64,000 nt of DNA from Desulfonatronum thiosulfatophilum. GTDB taxonomy: Bacteria > Desulfobacterota > Desulfovibrionia > Desulfovibrionales > Desulfonatronaceae. Shown here piece after piece: positions 8,486-17,203 of the stretch; the first letter of the stretch is position 1, and every line of letters begins with the position of its first letter. Location: contig NZ_FMXO01000001.1 of the NCBI RefSeq assembly GCF_900104215.1, positions 248,001 to 312,000 on the forward strand, in the 5' to 3' direction. Below the pieces are notes generated by a model, which saw only the letters and a program-made list of their open reading frames with translations, did no database searches and had not been told where the DNA came from. Both the position numbers and the translations under genes were made by a program.

Positions 8486-9873
8486 TGCCTCATATCCCCT
8501 CCAAGCATCCCATATTTATCGTCGACGATGAACAGCGGCTCCTGGAAGGAGTGAACTATACGCTGCGTTCCGCCGGATATGACGACGTTGCGACATTCAA
8601 CAACGGGCGGGACATCCTGTCCTTTCTTCCCGATCTCGAATGCTCTCTGGTCCTGCTGGACTTGTACATGCCGGACGTTTCCGGAGAGGAAGTACTGCTG
8701 AGACTTCGCGAAGAGTGTCCACATGTCGTGGTGGTGGTCATCACCGGGGTGGACGAAACGGAAACCGCCGTACGTTGCATGAAGGCCGGAGCATTCGACT
8801 ACCTTGTCAACCCCGTGGAACCGGAGCAGCTTATCGCCACGGTCCGTCGTGCGCTGAGCCATGCCGTGTTGATTCGCCAGAATTTTAATCTGCGCCAACG
8901 ACTTCTTACAGGCAAACTGGATCATCCCGAAGCCTTTGCCGGAATCATTACCGCAAATCGGAAAATGAACACGATTTTCCAGTACCTGGAAGTCGTCGCT
9001 CCGGCATCGGATCCGGTTTTGGTCACTGGAGAAACCGGAACGGGCAAGGATCTGATCGTTTCAGCCCTGCATCAGATCAGCGGCCGGGACGGTCCGTTGG
9101 TCGCCTTGAACGCGGCCGGCTTGGACGACAACATCTTTGCGGACACGCTGTTCGGCCATGTCAAGGGCGCATTCACCGATGCCGCTGTCGCACGTCAGGG
9201 CATGGTGGAACAGGCCCGAAACGGCACCTTGTTTCTGGACGAAATCGGGGACTTGACATTATCCTCCCAAATCAAGCTACTCAAGCTGATCCAGGATCGT
9301 GAGTTCTATCCCCTGGGAGCTGACAATCCCCGCCAAAGCAGGGCCCGGATCGTCCTGGCCACGAACCGGAACCTGGAAGATGAAGTCCGCCGCAACCGGT
9401 TTCGCAAGGACCTTTTCTACAGAATCAACACCTATCACGTGCATCTGCCCCCGCTTCGGGAACGCCCTGAAGACATCCCCTTGCTGGCCAATTATTACCT
9501 CGCCCAGGCTGCCGAAGAATTCAAAAGCTCGTTCCGGCATATTGAACCGCAACTAAGTAATTTTCTTCAGGCCTACAATTTCCCGGGCAACGTCAGAGAG
9601 CTGCGCGCCCTGATCTTCAACGCCGTGGCCCACGGTGGACAGGAAATCCTGATCCGCAGTCTGTCCCGACTCCTCAAAACCTCTCACCCTCCCGTCCTGC
9701 AGGACAATCCCCCTTCCGAAAAAATCATGTTGTTTCCCGATCCTCTGCCGACCATGGATCAAGCCATAGAATTGCTGGTCCGGGAAGCCATGCGCCGTGC
9801 TCACGGAAATCAGGCCGCGGCAGCGCGCATGCTCGGCATATCCCGCCAAGCCATGCACAAGCGCGTACACTAG
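8485..9873 (+). CDS. NtrC-type sigma-54-dependent response regulator
   Basis: Response regulator of 462 aa. Residues 8-125 form a receiver with phospho-acceptor Asp59 (LLDLYMPD); residues ~150-385 are an AAA+ domain with Walker A GETGTGKD and Walker B GTLFLDEIGD; the C-terminus is a Fis-type helix-turn-helix (AAARMLGISRQAMHKRV). The sigma-54 contact loop reads GAFTDA rather than the canonical GAFTGA. It starts inside the stop of the kinase (TAATG), so the pair is a two-component system. The dyads at 9905-10084 just downstream, with a sigma-54 promoter, are its likely targets. The C-terminus stops a few residues after the recognition helix, which is short but usual. Confidence 0.94.
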   Translation: MPHIPSKHPIFIVDDEQRLLEGVNYTLRSAGYDDVATFNNGRDILSFLPDLECSLVLLDLYMPDVSGEEVLLRLREECPHVVVVVITGVDETETAVRCMKAGAFDYLVNPVEPEQLIATVRRALSHAVLIRQNFNLRQRLLTGKLDHPEAFAGIITANRKMNTIFQYLEVVAPASDPVLVTGETGTGKDLIVSALHQISGRDGPLVALNAAGLDDNIFADTLFGHVKGAFTDAAVARQGMVEQARNGTLFLDEIGDLTLSSQIKLLKLIQDREFYPLGADNPRQSRARIVLATNRNLEDEVRRNRFRKDLFYRINTYHVHLPPLRERPEDIPLLANYYLAQAAEEFKSSFRHIEPQLSNFLQAYNFPGNVRELRALIFNAVAHGGQEILIRSLSRLLKTSHPPVLQDNPPSEKIMLFPDPLPTMDQAIELLVREAMRRAHGNQAAAARMLGISRQAMHKRVH

Positions 9874-9904
9874 GTAACGCTGGAAAATCAGCCGAACAGC
9901 CTCC

Positions 9905-9922
9905 AGTCAACTCATATTGACA
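9905..9922. promoter_or_regulatory. Dyad site 1, GTCAA-N6-TTGAC
   Basis: AGTCAACTCATATTGACA has perfect 5-bp half sites (GTCAA and TTGAC) six bases apart. It lies 25 bp from dyad 2, and about 254 bp upstream of the sigma-54 element. It is a likely enhancer site for the Fis-domain regulator encoded at 8485. Confidence 0.6.
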
Positions 9923-9929
9923 AACCCTC

Positions 9930-9947
9930 TGTCAACATAGACTGACG
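9930..9947. promoter_or_regulatory. Dyad site 2, GTCAA-N6-CTGAC
   Basis: TGTCAACATAGACTGACG has the same architecture as site 1 with one mismatch in the right half, and shares its spacer CATAGA with site 3. Confidence 0.55.
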
Positions 9948-10066
9948 ACCAGCCGTATTCTTTCAACAACTCGGACATCCTCATCTGATTGTAGCAACGT
10001 GCCTGCCTCACGGGAATGAACTTGTTGTTCTATGCCGTTTCCGAATCAGCTGTATCCTCTCTCATC

Positions 10067-10084
10067 CGTCAACATAGATTGACA
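10067..10084. promoter_or_regulatory. Dyad site 3, GTCAA-N6-TTGAC
   Basis: CGTCAACATAGATTGACA is a perfect dyad, centred about 84 bp upstream of the GG of the sigma-54 element, near -108 from the expected transcription start. That is a normal enhancer distance. Confidence 0.6.
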
Positions 10085-10156
10085 GCATCCCTTCCTCCCC
10101 CCCCAGCCTCCACAAAAATAGCACATAATTTCAGAATGATAGGCAAGCATGCATGA

Positions 10157-10174
10157 TTGGTACAATCCATGCTC
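10157..10174 (+). promoter_or_regulatory. Sigma-54 (-24/-12) promoter
   Basis: TTGGTACAATCCATGCTC has GG at 10159-10160 and GC at 10171-10172 with exactly ten bases between them, as in the TGGCAC-N5-TTGC consensus (one mismatch in each half). Transcription would start near 10184 and read the receiver gene and then the chemoreceptor. Confidence 0.6.
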
Positions 10175-10289
10175 AAGAGATCCTATCCTGGTCGCCCCGC
10201 ACTCAAGTACCTGCAATGCAGATCGTGCCTGAAAGCGGACCAGTACCTTTCCAAATCGTGACAGCTTTCTCCAATCCCAAAGAGTGGCC

Positions 10290-10694
10290 ATGGCTTCAAA
10301 GTGCATCCTGATTGTCGAAGACGAACCGAAGTTTCGTTTTTCCTTGAGCCTTGTTCTCCGTCAGCAGGGATATGCCGTTTACGAGGCCGGACACGGAATG
10401 GAAGCCATGGCAATCCTGGGTGAACTGTCGAAAAGCAATCGAAACGTTGATCTGGTCATCACGGATATCAGAATGCCGCGGATGAGCGGCATCGAACTGA
10501 TGGAAGCCCTGTCCCGGAAAGCCGTCGCACCCAAAATTATCGTCATGACCGGTTATGACCACAATGAATATGCGCCGAAAATGCGAGCCATGGGCTGTTG
10601 GAAAATCATTAACAAGCCCTTTGATGCGGACGAGTTGTTGCGTGAAGTTGCCTCTGCCTTGAGTGGGGGCGAATACCCGGTTTCTTTGCCGTAA
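10290..10694 (+). CDS. Single-domain response regulator (CheY-like)
   Basis: A lone receiver domain of 134 aa, with acidic residues in LIVEDEPKF, acceptor Asp59 in LVITDIRMP, the conserved Thr (IVMTGYD) and Lys (INKPFD). No output domain is fused, so it would act by protein contact, as CheY or Spo0F do. The start is an ATG at 10290; a GTG at 10284 is in frame. It stands behind the sigma-54 element and 24 bp before the chemoreceptor gene, so the two are likely one operon and may adjust the same behaviour. Confidence 0.9.
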   Translation: MASKCILIVEDEPKFRFSLSLVLRQQGYAVYEAGHGMEAMAILGELSKSNRNVDLVITDIRMPRMSGIELMEALSRKAVAPKIIVMTGYDHNEYAPKMRAMGCWKIINKPFDADELLREVASALSGGEYPVSLP

Positions 10695-10718
10695 ACACGT
10701 CTAACAGGAGAAGGTGGC

Positions 10719-12761
10719 ATGAAAAACATGAAGCTTGGGCTGAAGATTGGCATGGGGTTCGGCTTGTTGATCCTGATATCTTGTTTATTGGGCGGCATGG
10801 CTGTTTGGAACATGAACAGCGTGGAGCATGAAGCCGAGCGACTGGCCAATGCCTATGTGCCGGAAGTGGCTGTGGCCAACGAGTTGGAGCGCAACGCGCA
10901 GCAAGTCATGTACGCTATCCGCGGCTACGGTTTCACCGAGCAAACGAACTATCTGGATGAGGGACGCAGGGAATTGGAGGAACTGCGTCAGACCCTGGCT
11001 GACGCCCTGACGCTGTCCGAACAGCAAAACTTGCCTGCCCTGCGTGACAAAGCCCGGACCGCGGAGGAGCGGGTCAAGGAATATGCCGGGCTGGTGGAGC
11101 AGACAGCGTCCACCATTCAGGCCATGAATGCCGACCGGCAGGCCCTGAACACCGGAGCTGCCCAATTCATGCAGAGCGCCGAGGACTTTCTGAACTCCCA
11201 GAATGAGGCCATGGTCCGTGAAATTACCCAGGAAGCAACTCCCGCGGCCCTGCGCGAGCGTCTGGACAAGATAAACCAGATCAACGAAATCATTGACGCC
11301 GGCAATGCTTTGCGAATCCAGGTCTGGAGAGCTCAGGCCGAGCGCAACGTGACCCAGGTGGAACAGGCCATGGACCAATTTGGTGTCATTGAACGTCATC
11401 TGGAGGCCATCCAGACCACAACCCGTCAGGAAGCCAATCTTCGCCAGCTGGCCATGATCCGTGAAGCGGCCAATATCTATCGCAATGCCATGGCCTCTCT
11501 GATCAAAAACTGGCAAGCTCTGGACCAGCTTGGGACCAGACGCACTGAGGTGGGTTACCAAGTTTTGACAGTGGCTCAGGAAACCGCCCAACTGGGGATG
11601 GACCAGACCCAAGGTATTGCCAACAATGCCGTTACCAACCTCGGGCAGGCCTCTTTCATGATGCTGATCGGCCTGGGCATTGCTCTTGTTTTAGGAATCA
11701 TCATCGCCATATTCCTGACCCGGGCCATAACCTTGCCCGTGGGGCTGGGTGTTTTCTTTTCCAAGGAACTCGCCCAGGGCGAGCTGGACGCCAAGCTGGC
11801 CGTGAACCAGAACGATGAAATCGGCATCCTTGGCAAGGCAATGCAGGATATGCAGAACAAGTTGCGGGAGATCGTTGGCGAGGTCAAATCGGCCTCGGAG
11901 AACGTGGCCTCGGGAAGCGAGCAGCTCTCCGCCTCGGCCGAACAGATGTCCCAGGGCGCCACGGAACAGGCCGCGGCCGTGGAAGAAGTTTCCTCGAGCA
12001 TGGAAGAGATGACCGCCAACATCAGGCAGAACGCAGATAATGCGGCCCAGACCGAAAAAATCGCCCTGCAGGCGGCCAAGGACGCGGAAAGCGGTGGCAA
12101 GGCCGTGGCCCAGACCGTCACGGCCATGAAGCAGATCGCGGACAAGATTTCCATCATTGAGGAGATCGCCCGCCAGACCAACCTCCTGGCCCTGAACGCG
12201 GCCATCGAGGCGGCTCGGGCCGGAGACGCGGGCAAAGGCTTTGCCGTGGTCGCCGCGGAAGTTCGCAAACTGGCCGAGCGCAGCGGCACGGCAGCCACGG
12301 AAATCAGCGAGCTGTCCACGTCCAGCGTACAGGTGGCCGAGCAGGCCGGAGAAATGTTGGTCAAGATCGTCCCGGACATCCAGCGCACGGCCGAACTGAT
12401 CCAGGAGATCAATGCCGCCAGCCGGGAGCAGAGCATCGGTGTGGAACAGATCAACAAGGCCGTGCAGCAGCTGGATCAGGTCAGCCAGCAGAACGCCTCC
12501 GCAGCCGAGGAAATGGCCTCCACCTCCGAGGAACTTTCCAGTCAGGCCGAAGAACTGCAAACCACAATGGCCTTCTTCAAAATGCGCGGAGATCTTGGAA
12601 ACCGCGGCCGCTCCCAGCATGCGCGAAGCGTCACCAGGTCGGCTCGAAACATCCTTCCGGCAAAACCACCCGCGATCAAGCAGTCAAATAATGCCGGATT
12701 TGCGTTGGACATGGCTTCTGAGAAGGACGAAGAATTTGAAAATTCTAAGTACTCAGCTTGA
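10719..12761 (+). CDS. Methyl-accepting chemotaxis protein
   Basis: Chemoreceptor of 680 aa. A first membrane helix (residues ~8-30) precedes a long helical periplasmic sensor (~35-305) that looks like a helical bimodular (HBM) domain. A second helix (~312-335), a HAMP linker and the signalling domain follow, with the hairpin tip [30 protein letters not shown] precedes the start. The final four codons before the stop (KYSA) and the TGA belong to a MITE-like repeat at 12745, so the natural C-terminus may have been longer. It lies between a sigma-54-driven receiver gene and cheW. Confidence 0.95.
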   Translation: MKNMKLGLKIGMGFGLLILISCLLGGMAVWNMNSVEHEAERLANAYVPEVAVANELERNAQQVMYAIRGYGFTEQTNYLDEGRRELEELRQTLADALTLSEQQNLPALRDKARTAEERVKEYAGLVEQTASTIQAMNADRQALNTGAAQFMQSAEDFLNSQNEAMVREITQEATPAALRERLDKINQINEIIDAGNALRIQVWRAQAERNVTQVEQAMDQFGVIERHLEAIQTTTRQEANLRQLAMIREAANIYRNAMASLIKNWQALDQLGTRRTEVGYQVLTVAQETAQLGMDQTQGIANNAVTNLGQASFMMLIGLGIALVLGIIIAIFLTRAITLPVGLGVFFSKELAQGELDAKLAVNQNDEIGILGKAMQDMQNKLREIVGEVKSASENVASGSEQLSASAEQMSQGATEQAAAVEEVSSSMEEMTANIRQNADNAAQTEKIALQAAKDAESGGKAVAQTVTAMKQIADKISIIEEIARQTNLLALNAAIEAARAGDAGKGFAVVAAEVRKLAERSGTAATEISELSTSSVQVAEQAGEMLVKIVPDIQRTAELIQEINAASREQSIGVEQINKAVQQLDQVSQQNASAAEEMASTSEELSSQAEELQTTMAFFKMRGDLGNRGRSQHARSVTRSARNILPAKPPAIKQSNNAGFALDMASEKDEEFENSKYSA

Positions 12762-12917
12762 GCGTAAAAATGGCGGCTTTTAAAAACTTGTGGCAAGCAT
12801 GACCTGGATTCCAGGCCTTCGCGGGAATGACTTGATTTTTCCAATCCCGTCTCCGAGTCAGTCATACCCGCGAGGGCGTATCCACTCCGTTTTTACTCGG
12901 ATGAGCTGAGTAGTTAC
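12745..12917. mobile_element. MITE-like element, copy 1 (173 bp)
   Basis: Ends read CTAAGTACTCAGCT and AGCTGAGTAGTTAC, an imperfect version of the 14-bp inverted ends of the copy at 44845. The interior is nearly the same sequence in reverse orientation, with two REP palindromes (TTCGCGGGAA and ACCCGCGAGGGCG types). It codes for no protein. Its left end overlaps the last codons of the chemoreceptor gene. Confidence 0.85.
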
Positions 12918-12931
12918 GAAAAAAATTCTAA

Positions 12932-12990
12932 GTAACTGCCCCAGCTGCGTGTTCCGGCTTGTCTTGCCATAAAATGTGTAAAGCAGTTAC
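12932..12990. repeat. 59-bp GTAACT...AGTTAC repeat
   Basis: Flanked by GTAACT and AGTTAC and similar along its length to 32049-32105 (shared GCTG, TCCG, CTTGTCT, TAAA, ATGTG blocks). It is probably a short relative of the MITE-like family beside it. Confidence 0.6.
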
Positions 12991-13030
12991 ATTCTGAGTT
13001 ATGCGTTGATATTTATTCGGGAGGCATGAA

Positions 13031-13534
13031 ATGAACGAAAAAATCGGCAAGATGTTGAGTCAATATCTGACCTTTACGCTGGACAGGGAGCTGTATGCCA
13101 TGGACATCGCCAAGGTGCGCGAAGTTCTTGAATATACGGAAATTACCCGCGTACCGAGAACGCCGGAATTTTTGCGCGGAGTGATCAATGTCCGCGGCCG
13201 GGCCGTTCCGGTGGTGGACATGCGCCTCAAGTTCGGGTTGAGCAAGACCACTCAAACCGTGAACACCTGCATCATCATCGTGGAAGTGGACGTGGATGGT
13301 GAATCGACCATTCTGGGAGCTCTCTCCGACTCGGTTCAGGAAGTGATCGACCTGGAGCCAGACCAGATAGAGCCCGCGCCCCGTCTGGGCACCAGGATCA
13401 AGACCGAATTCATCGAGGGCATGGGCAAAAGCGGAGACCAATTCATCATTATCCTGAACATCGACAAGATCTTTTCCGCGGAGGAACTGAGCGTGGTTCA
13501 AGATGTTGGCGAGGAGGAAGGCCAGGCGGCGTGA
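13031..13534 (+). CDS. cheW: CheW chemotaxis coupling protein
   Basis: Adaptor of 167 aa that links chemoreceptors to the CheA kinase in the cytoplasm. The family pattern is plain: LTFTLDRELYAMDIAKVREVLEY at the start, TRVPRTPEFLRGVINVRGRAVPVVDMRLKFGL in the middle, and a closing FIIILNIDKIFS. It follows the chemoreceptor in the same direction, separated by a repeat-filled 269 bp spacer, so it may have its own promoter. GGGAGGC stands before the ATG. Confidence 0.96.
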   Translation: MNEKIGKMLSQYLTFTLDRELYAMDIAKVREVLEYTEITRVPRTPEFLRGVINVRGRAVPVVDMRLKFGLSKTTQTVNTCIIIVEVDVDGESTILGALSDSVQEVIDLEPDQIEPAPRLGTRIKTEFIEGMGKSGDQFIIILNIDKIFSAEELSVVQDVGEEEGQAA

Positions 13535-13584
13535 AGATGCCGCGAATTATCCGCTGACAACCCGGTGATCGACATGATCACGAA

Positions 13585-13622
13585 AAAACGCCTTCCTGCT
13601 TCATGAGCGGGAAGGCGTTTCG
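13585..13622. terminator. Bidirectional terminator between cheW and aroC
   Basis: AACGCCTTCC and GGAAGGCGTT form a 10-bp stem around a 14-nt loop. The minus strand side ends in six T residues (for aroC); the plus side ends TTTCGTT (for cheW). The two genes converge here. Confidence 0.8.
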
Positions 13623-13691
13623 TTGTGGGTCTCAGAAACGGTTCAAGCGAGGGATTTCAGCGAGGGGTAACCAGACCCGGCATAGCCCACC

Positions 13692-14750
13692 TCATGGGTG
13701 CTGTTGCATGCGTTGCAGGAGCAGCATGTCCGCCAGGGTCAGACAGACCATCGCCTTGAGCACGGGGACGATTCGGGGGATGGCGCAGATGTCGTGGCGG
13801 CCTCCGATACGCAGTTCCTGCTCCCGGCCCTGGGTGTCGATGGTGGTCTGGGGCTTGGCGATGGAGGGAATGGGCTTGACCGAGGCCCGGATCAGCACGG
13901 TTTGCCCCGTGCTGATGCCGCCGAGAATGCCGCCGGCATTATTCGATGCAAATCCCTGGGCCAGGATCGGATCATTGTTCTCGCTGCCCAGCATGCGGGC
14001 GGCCTGGAAACCGGAACCGATCTCCACGCCTTTGATCGCGCCCACGCCCATCAGGGCGAAGGCCAGGCGGGCGTCCAGCTTGTCCAGCACCGGCTCGCCA
14101 AGTCCCGCGGGTACGCCCCGGGCAACAATCTCCACCACCCCGCCCAGCGTGTCGCTCGCGTCCCGGACGGCCTTGATCCGTTCTTCCCATAAGGGAACAA
14201 CGTCCCTGTTCGCGGCAAAGAAGGGTCGATTTGCTGCGGCCTCCATATCCACGGAACCGGCGGCAATCCCGCCGAGTTCGACGGTGTAGGCCGTCACGGC
14301 AATGCCCATGGTCGCCAGCAATGCGCCGGCAATGGCGCCGCCCGCCACCCGGCAGACGGTTTCCCGCCCGGAGGAGCGCCCGCCGCCGCGATGATCGCGA
14401 ATACCGTACTTGGCCTGATAGGTGAAATCGGCATGGCCGGGCCGATATACGGTCTCCAGACGACCATAGTCCCGGGAACGCTGGTCCTCGTTGGGAATGG
14501 AAAAACCGATGGACGTGCCCGTGGTTCTGCCCTGGTAAACACCGGACAATATCCGAACCCGGTCCGATTCGCTGCGGCTGGTGGTCCCCAATCCCTGGCC
14601 GGGCTTGCGGCGATCCAGCTCATGCTGGATCACGTCTTCGTCCAGGGCAATGCCCGCGGGACAACCATCCACAACGCCGCCCAATCCGGGGCCATGGGAT
14701 TCGCCGAAGGTGGTCAGGCGAAACACCCGCCCGAACGTGTTCCCGCTCAT
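13692..14750 (-). CDS. aroC: Chorismate synthase
   Basis: Last enzyme of the shikimate pathway: it converts 5-enolpyruvylshikimate-3-phosphate to chorismate using reduced FMN. At 352 aa it has the usual length and motifs: GNTFGRVFRLTTFGESHG at the start, GTSIGFSIPNEDQRSRDY, the Arg/Gly-rich RDHRGGGRSSGRETVCRVAGG, and the late KPIPSIAKPQTTIDTQG block. The start at 14750 has GGAGG six bases upstream and overlaps the stop of a small upstream frame by four bases (ATGA). It is separate from the ccm genes in function. Confidence 0.97.
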   Translation of the reverse strand: MSGNTFGRVFRLTTFGESHGPGLGGVVDGCPAGIALDEDVIQHELDRRKPGQGLGTTSRSESDRVRILSGVYQGRTTGTSIGFSIPNEDQRSRDYGRLETVYRPGHADFTYQAKYGIRDHRGGGRSSGRETVCRVAGGAIAGALLATMGIAVTAYTVELGGIAAGSVDMEAAANRPFFAANRDVVPLWEERIKAVRDASDTLGGVVEIVARGVPAGLGEPVLDKLDARLAFALMGVGAIKGVEIGSGFQAARMLGSENNDPILAQGFASNNAGGILGGISTGQTVLIRASVKPIPSIAKPQTTIDTQGREQELRIGGRHDICAIPRIVPVLKAMVCLTLADMLLLQRMQQHP

Positions 14751-14929
14751 GCCGCCTCCTCTGGTATTTGTCGCGAAGCAGCGTTCAGTGTTTTCGTTGT
14801 TTCTGCGCTGCAACCGCTCCCTTGTTCATCCAGTAGACGCTTTGTATCCTGAACATTGTACTCCGGTCCCATACGCCGCAGGACATCCTCGACAGCTTTG
14901 GCATCCTGGCTGCGGGCGGCTGATTTCAT
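14747..14929 (-). CDS. Small ORF coupled to aroC (60 aa)
   Basis: A charged 60-residue frame (MKSAARSQDAKAVEDVLRRM start) whose TGA overlaps the aroC ATG as ATGA. The aroC ribosome site is inside it. The overlap argues for translation, but no family is recognised and the frame stays open further upstream over non-coding sequence, so it could be chance. It is not a CcmD, as it lacks a membrane helix. Confidence 0.35.
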   Translation of the reverse strand: MKSAARSQDAKAVEDVLRRMGPEYNVQDTKRLLDEQGSGCSAETTKTLNAASRQIPEEAA

Positions 14930-15111
14930 GGAGGTGACGGCCGTTCCAGATAGCCCGAAAACGCGGAGACCGGTTGTAGAGCCGACCTCAGGTACCGGCT
15001 GAACCGTCCATGGTGGGAAATAACATGAAAAACTCTCTAAACTAAAGGAGTGAACGGAGGTGAGGAGATATTTCACAAGAAAGAACACTGCTGATGCCGA
15101 CAACCAAGAAA

Positions 15112-15786
15112 TCAAAGTCGCGCCGACCAGAGACTGTCCAGCCGTTGGGTAGCGGTAATCTGACGGGTACGGACGATCAGCAGGACCAGCCAGAGCACGC
15201 CCATGGCGGCAAGGGACGCTCCCATGGCGTGCCACATCTCCGGCTCCATGCCCCCGCCGGAGGAGGAGATCACGGACGGATGAATACTGCGCCACAAGCG
15301 GGTGGAAAAAAACACCAGCGGAATGTCCACGAAAGCCACGATCCCCAAAACCGCGCACAGGGTGCGGCGTTTGATGTGGGGCAGCGGCGACGTTCGGAGA
15401 ACCAGATAACCTGTGTACACGAACCACATGATCAGGGCCGTGGTCAGGCGCGGATCCCAGGTCCACCAGACGTTCCAGATCGGGCGGGCCCACAGGGAGC
15501 CGGTGATCAGGGCCAGGCCGCTGAACAGGACACCCAGTTCCGCTGCCGAACCGGCCAGGGCATCCCAGAAGTCGGTTTTGCGCAGAAGCACTCCGACACT
15601 GCCCACAAAGACCAGAAAGAAGCTGAGCAGCGCCCACCACGCCATGGGCAGGTGCAGATAAAAAATCTTCTGCACCAGGCCCATGGTGAGTTCCACGGGC
15701 GCATGCAGCCAGATGACCAGATGGGCGATCACCAGAAGAAGCGCGGCGATCACGGCCAGATACGGGAGATAAGGAGTTTTTTTCAT
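15112..15786 (-). CDS. ccmC: Haem exporter protein CcmC
   Basis: Inner-membrane haem-handling protein of 224 aa in system I cytochrome c maturation. It has six hydrophobic segments and the WWD signature (IWNVWWTWDPRLTTALI, residues ~104-120) that presents haem to CcmE. It is last in the minus-strand order E-F-A-B-C, 44 bp after ccmB. No ccmD-like gene is obvious after it, though such genes are tiny and may be missed. Confidence 0.95.
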   Translation of the reverse strand: MKKTPYLPYLAVIAALLLVIAHLVIWLHAPVELTMGLVQKIFYLHLPMAWWALLSFFLVFVGSVGVLLRKTDFWDALAGSAAELGVLFSGLALITGSLWARPIWNVWWTWDPRLTTALIMWFVYTGYLVLRTSPLPHIKRRTLCAVLGIVAFVDIPLVFFSTRLWRSIHPSVISSSGGGMEPEMWHAMGASLAAMGVLWLVLLIVRTRQITATQRLDSLWSARL

Positions 15787-15830
15787 ATTATTGATCGGTG
15801 AACGGCATTACGGCTCAAACCGGACAACCG

Positions 15831-16502
15831 TCAACCTTCCCGAAAAACCAGGGGAAAAAGAATCAGCGCCACAGCGGTAAACAGTGCGTCAAAAGCCAGA
15901 ATCAGGACCATCCACTGGGTTTCGTCCTGGATACCCACGCCGGCGAGCAGGCTGCCGCCGACTTTCACCCCGCCGAGAAGCAGGGGAACCAGAAGTGGAA
16001 AAAGGATCACGCTGAGCAGGGATTCCCTGGCGGCCTGCCCCTGGCTTAACGCGCCCAACAACGATCCCATGACCACGAGGCCCAGATTCATGGCCGCGAC
16101 GAGACCAAGAGCCCAGAGCCATTGCCCGTGCAGGGATTGGCCGAGAAAGACCACGAGTCCAAGCAGGAAAAAGATCTGGGCCAGAAAGAGAAGTACGGCC
16201 CCGGCCAGGGCCTTGCCCAGGAACACGGTTCCCGGAGCGATGGGCGCCAGCAGCAAACCCAGGCGGACGCTGTTTCCCTCTTCAATGTGGTACAGCGCGT
16301 TGAACAGCAGGACCAGACCGAAAACCGAAGCCAGCCAAAAGATGGACGCGGCGGCCTGCCCGCTCATGGTCTCTCCGATGGGCAGGGAGAGGCTGAAGAC
16401 GAAAATGATCAACAGCCCCAGTAAAACGGTCTGCACCAGCCCCAGCCCCAATCCGAGCATCAGTCGCAGATCCTTGAAGGTCAGGATCAAAAATCTAGGC
16501 AT
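15831..16502 (-). CDS. ccmB: Haem exporter permease CcmB
   Basis: Membrane subunit of the CcmAB ABC complex, 223 aa with about six hydrophobic segments. Family features include FKDLRLM near the start, the EEGNSVRLGLLLAPI region (~residue 80), and a long hydrophobic C-terminal half. The start at 16502 overlaps ccmA by 8 bp; longer frames upstream lie in the ccmA sequence and are rejected. It works with CcmA and CcmC to release holo-CcmE. Confidence 0.93.
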   Translation of the reverse strand: MPRFLILTFKDLRLMLGLGLGLVQTVLLGLLIIFVFSLSLPIGETMSGQAAASIFWLASVFGLVLLFNALYHIEEGNSVRLGLLLAPIAPGTVFLGKALAGAVLLFLAQIFFLLGLVVFLGQSLHGQWLWALGLVAAMNLGLVVMGSLLGALSQGQAARESLLSVILFPLLVPLLLGGVKVGGSLLAGVGIQDETQWMVLILAFDALFTAVALILFPLVFREG

Positions 16503-17181
16503 TGGCGACCCATTCGGAGTAGTTCGCAGTGCTTCCCAAGAACGCCTGCCCCTTGTTTTCCAGGACCAGCACCCGATCCGCCAACCGAAGATCGCGCTGA
16601 GCGTCATGGCTGACCCAGGCCACGGCCGCTCCGCGGGACTTGGCCTGACTGATCTCGCGGTCCAGGATGTCCCGGGAGGCGGTATCCAGCCCCGTGGCCG
16701 GCTCGTCCAGGAGCAACAGCCGGGAGTTCAGCAGCAGTATTCGCGCCAGACTCAACCGCTGGGCCATACCCCGCGAAAAGGTTCCCGCCCGCTCCAGGGC
16801 CGCGACTTTCAGCCCGACCCGGTCCAGGACGCCGATGATGGCGTCCGAAGTCGGCGATAGGCCGTGCATGCGTCCCCAAAACTGAAGGTTGTCCATGGCC
16901 GTCAGGAACGGGTAAACGCAGGTGCCGTGTCCCAGATAGCCGATTTCACCGCTTTCCATGGACCAGTCGATCTCGCCTCCGGTGGGCGTCAGCAGGCCGG
17001 CGATAATCTGCAGGAGCGTGGATTTCCCTGCCCCGTTGGGGCCCAGAACCAGCAGCACCTCCCCGGGGGCGATGCGCAGGCTGACGTGCCGGAACACAAG
17101 TCGGGAGCCGAAAAAATGGCTTACCTTACGCAGATCGACCAGCCCTGTGTCTTCGCGCTCCATGCCCTGGTCCGATGTCAT
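16495..17181 (-). CDS. ccmA: Haem exporter ATP-binding protein CcmA
   Basis: ABC ATPase of 228 aa that powers the CcmABCD step of cytochrome c maturation. Walker A is GPNGAGKST, the signature is FSRGMAQRLSLAR, and Walker B is LLLLDEPATGLD. The start at 17181 is 22 bp after the end of ccmF; a longer frame would overlap ccmF by 59 bp, and an ATG at 17163 is also possible. Confidence 0.94.
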   Translation of the reverse strand: MTSDQGMEREDTGLVDLRKVSHFFGSRLVFRHVSLRIAPGEVLLVLGPNGAGKSTLLQIIAGLLTPTGGEIDWSMESGEIGYLGHGTCVYPFLTAMDNLQFWGRMHGLSPTSDAIIGVLDRVGLKVAALERAGTFSRGMAQRLSLARILLLNSRLLLLDEPATGLDTASRDILDREISQAKSRGAAVAWVSHDAQRDLRLADRVLVLENKGQAFLGSTANYSEWVANA

Positions 17182-17203
17182 GACGTGATGGCCGCCGGCC
17201 TGA

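Larger units (their letters stand above)
9874..10289. other. Regulatory spacer between the regulator and the receiver gene
   Basis: No gene is seen in these 416 bp. The stretch holds three similar 18-bp dyads and a GG-N10-GC promoter element, described separately. Confidence 0.7.
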
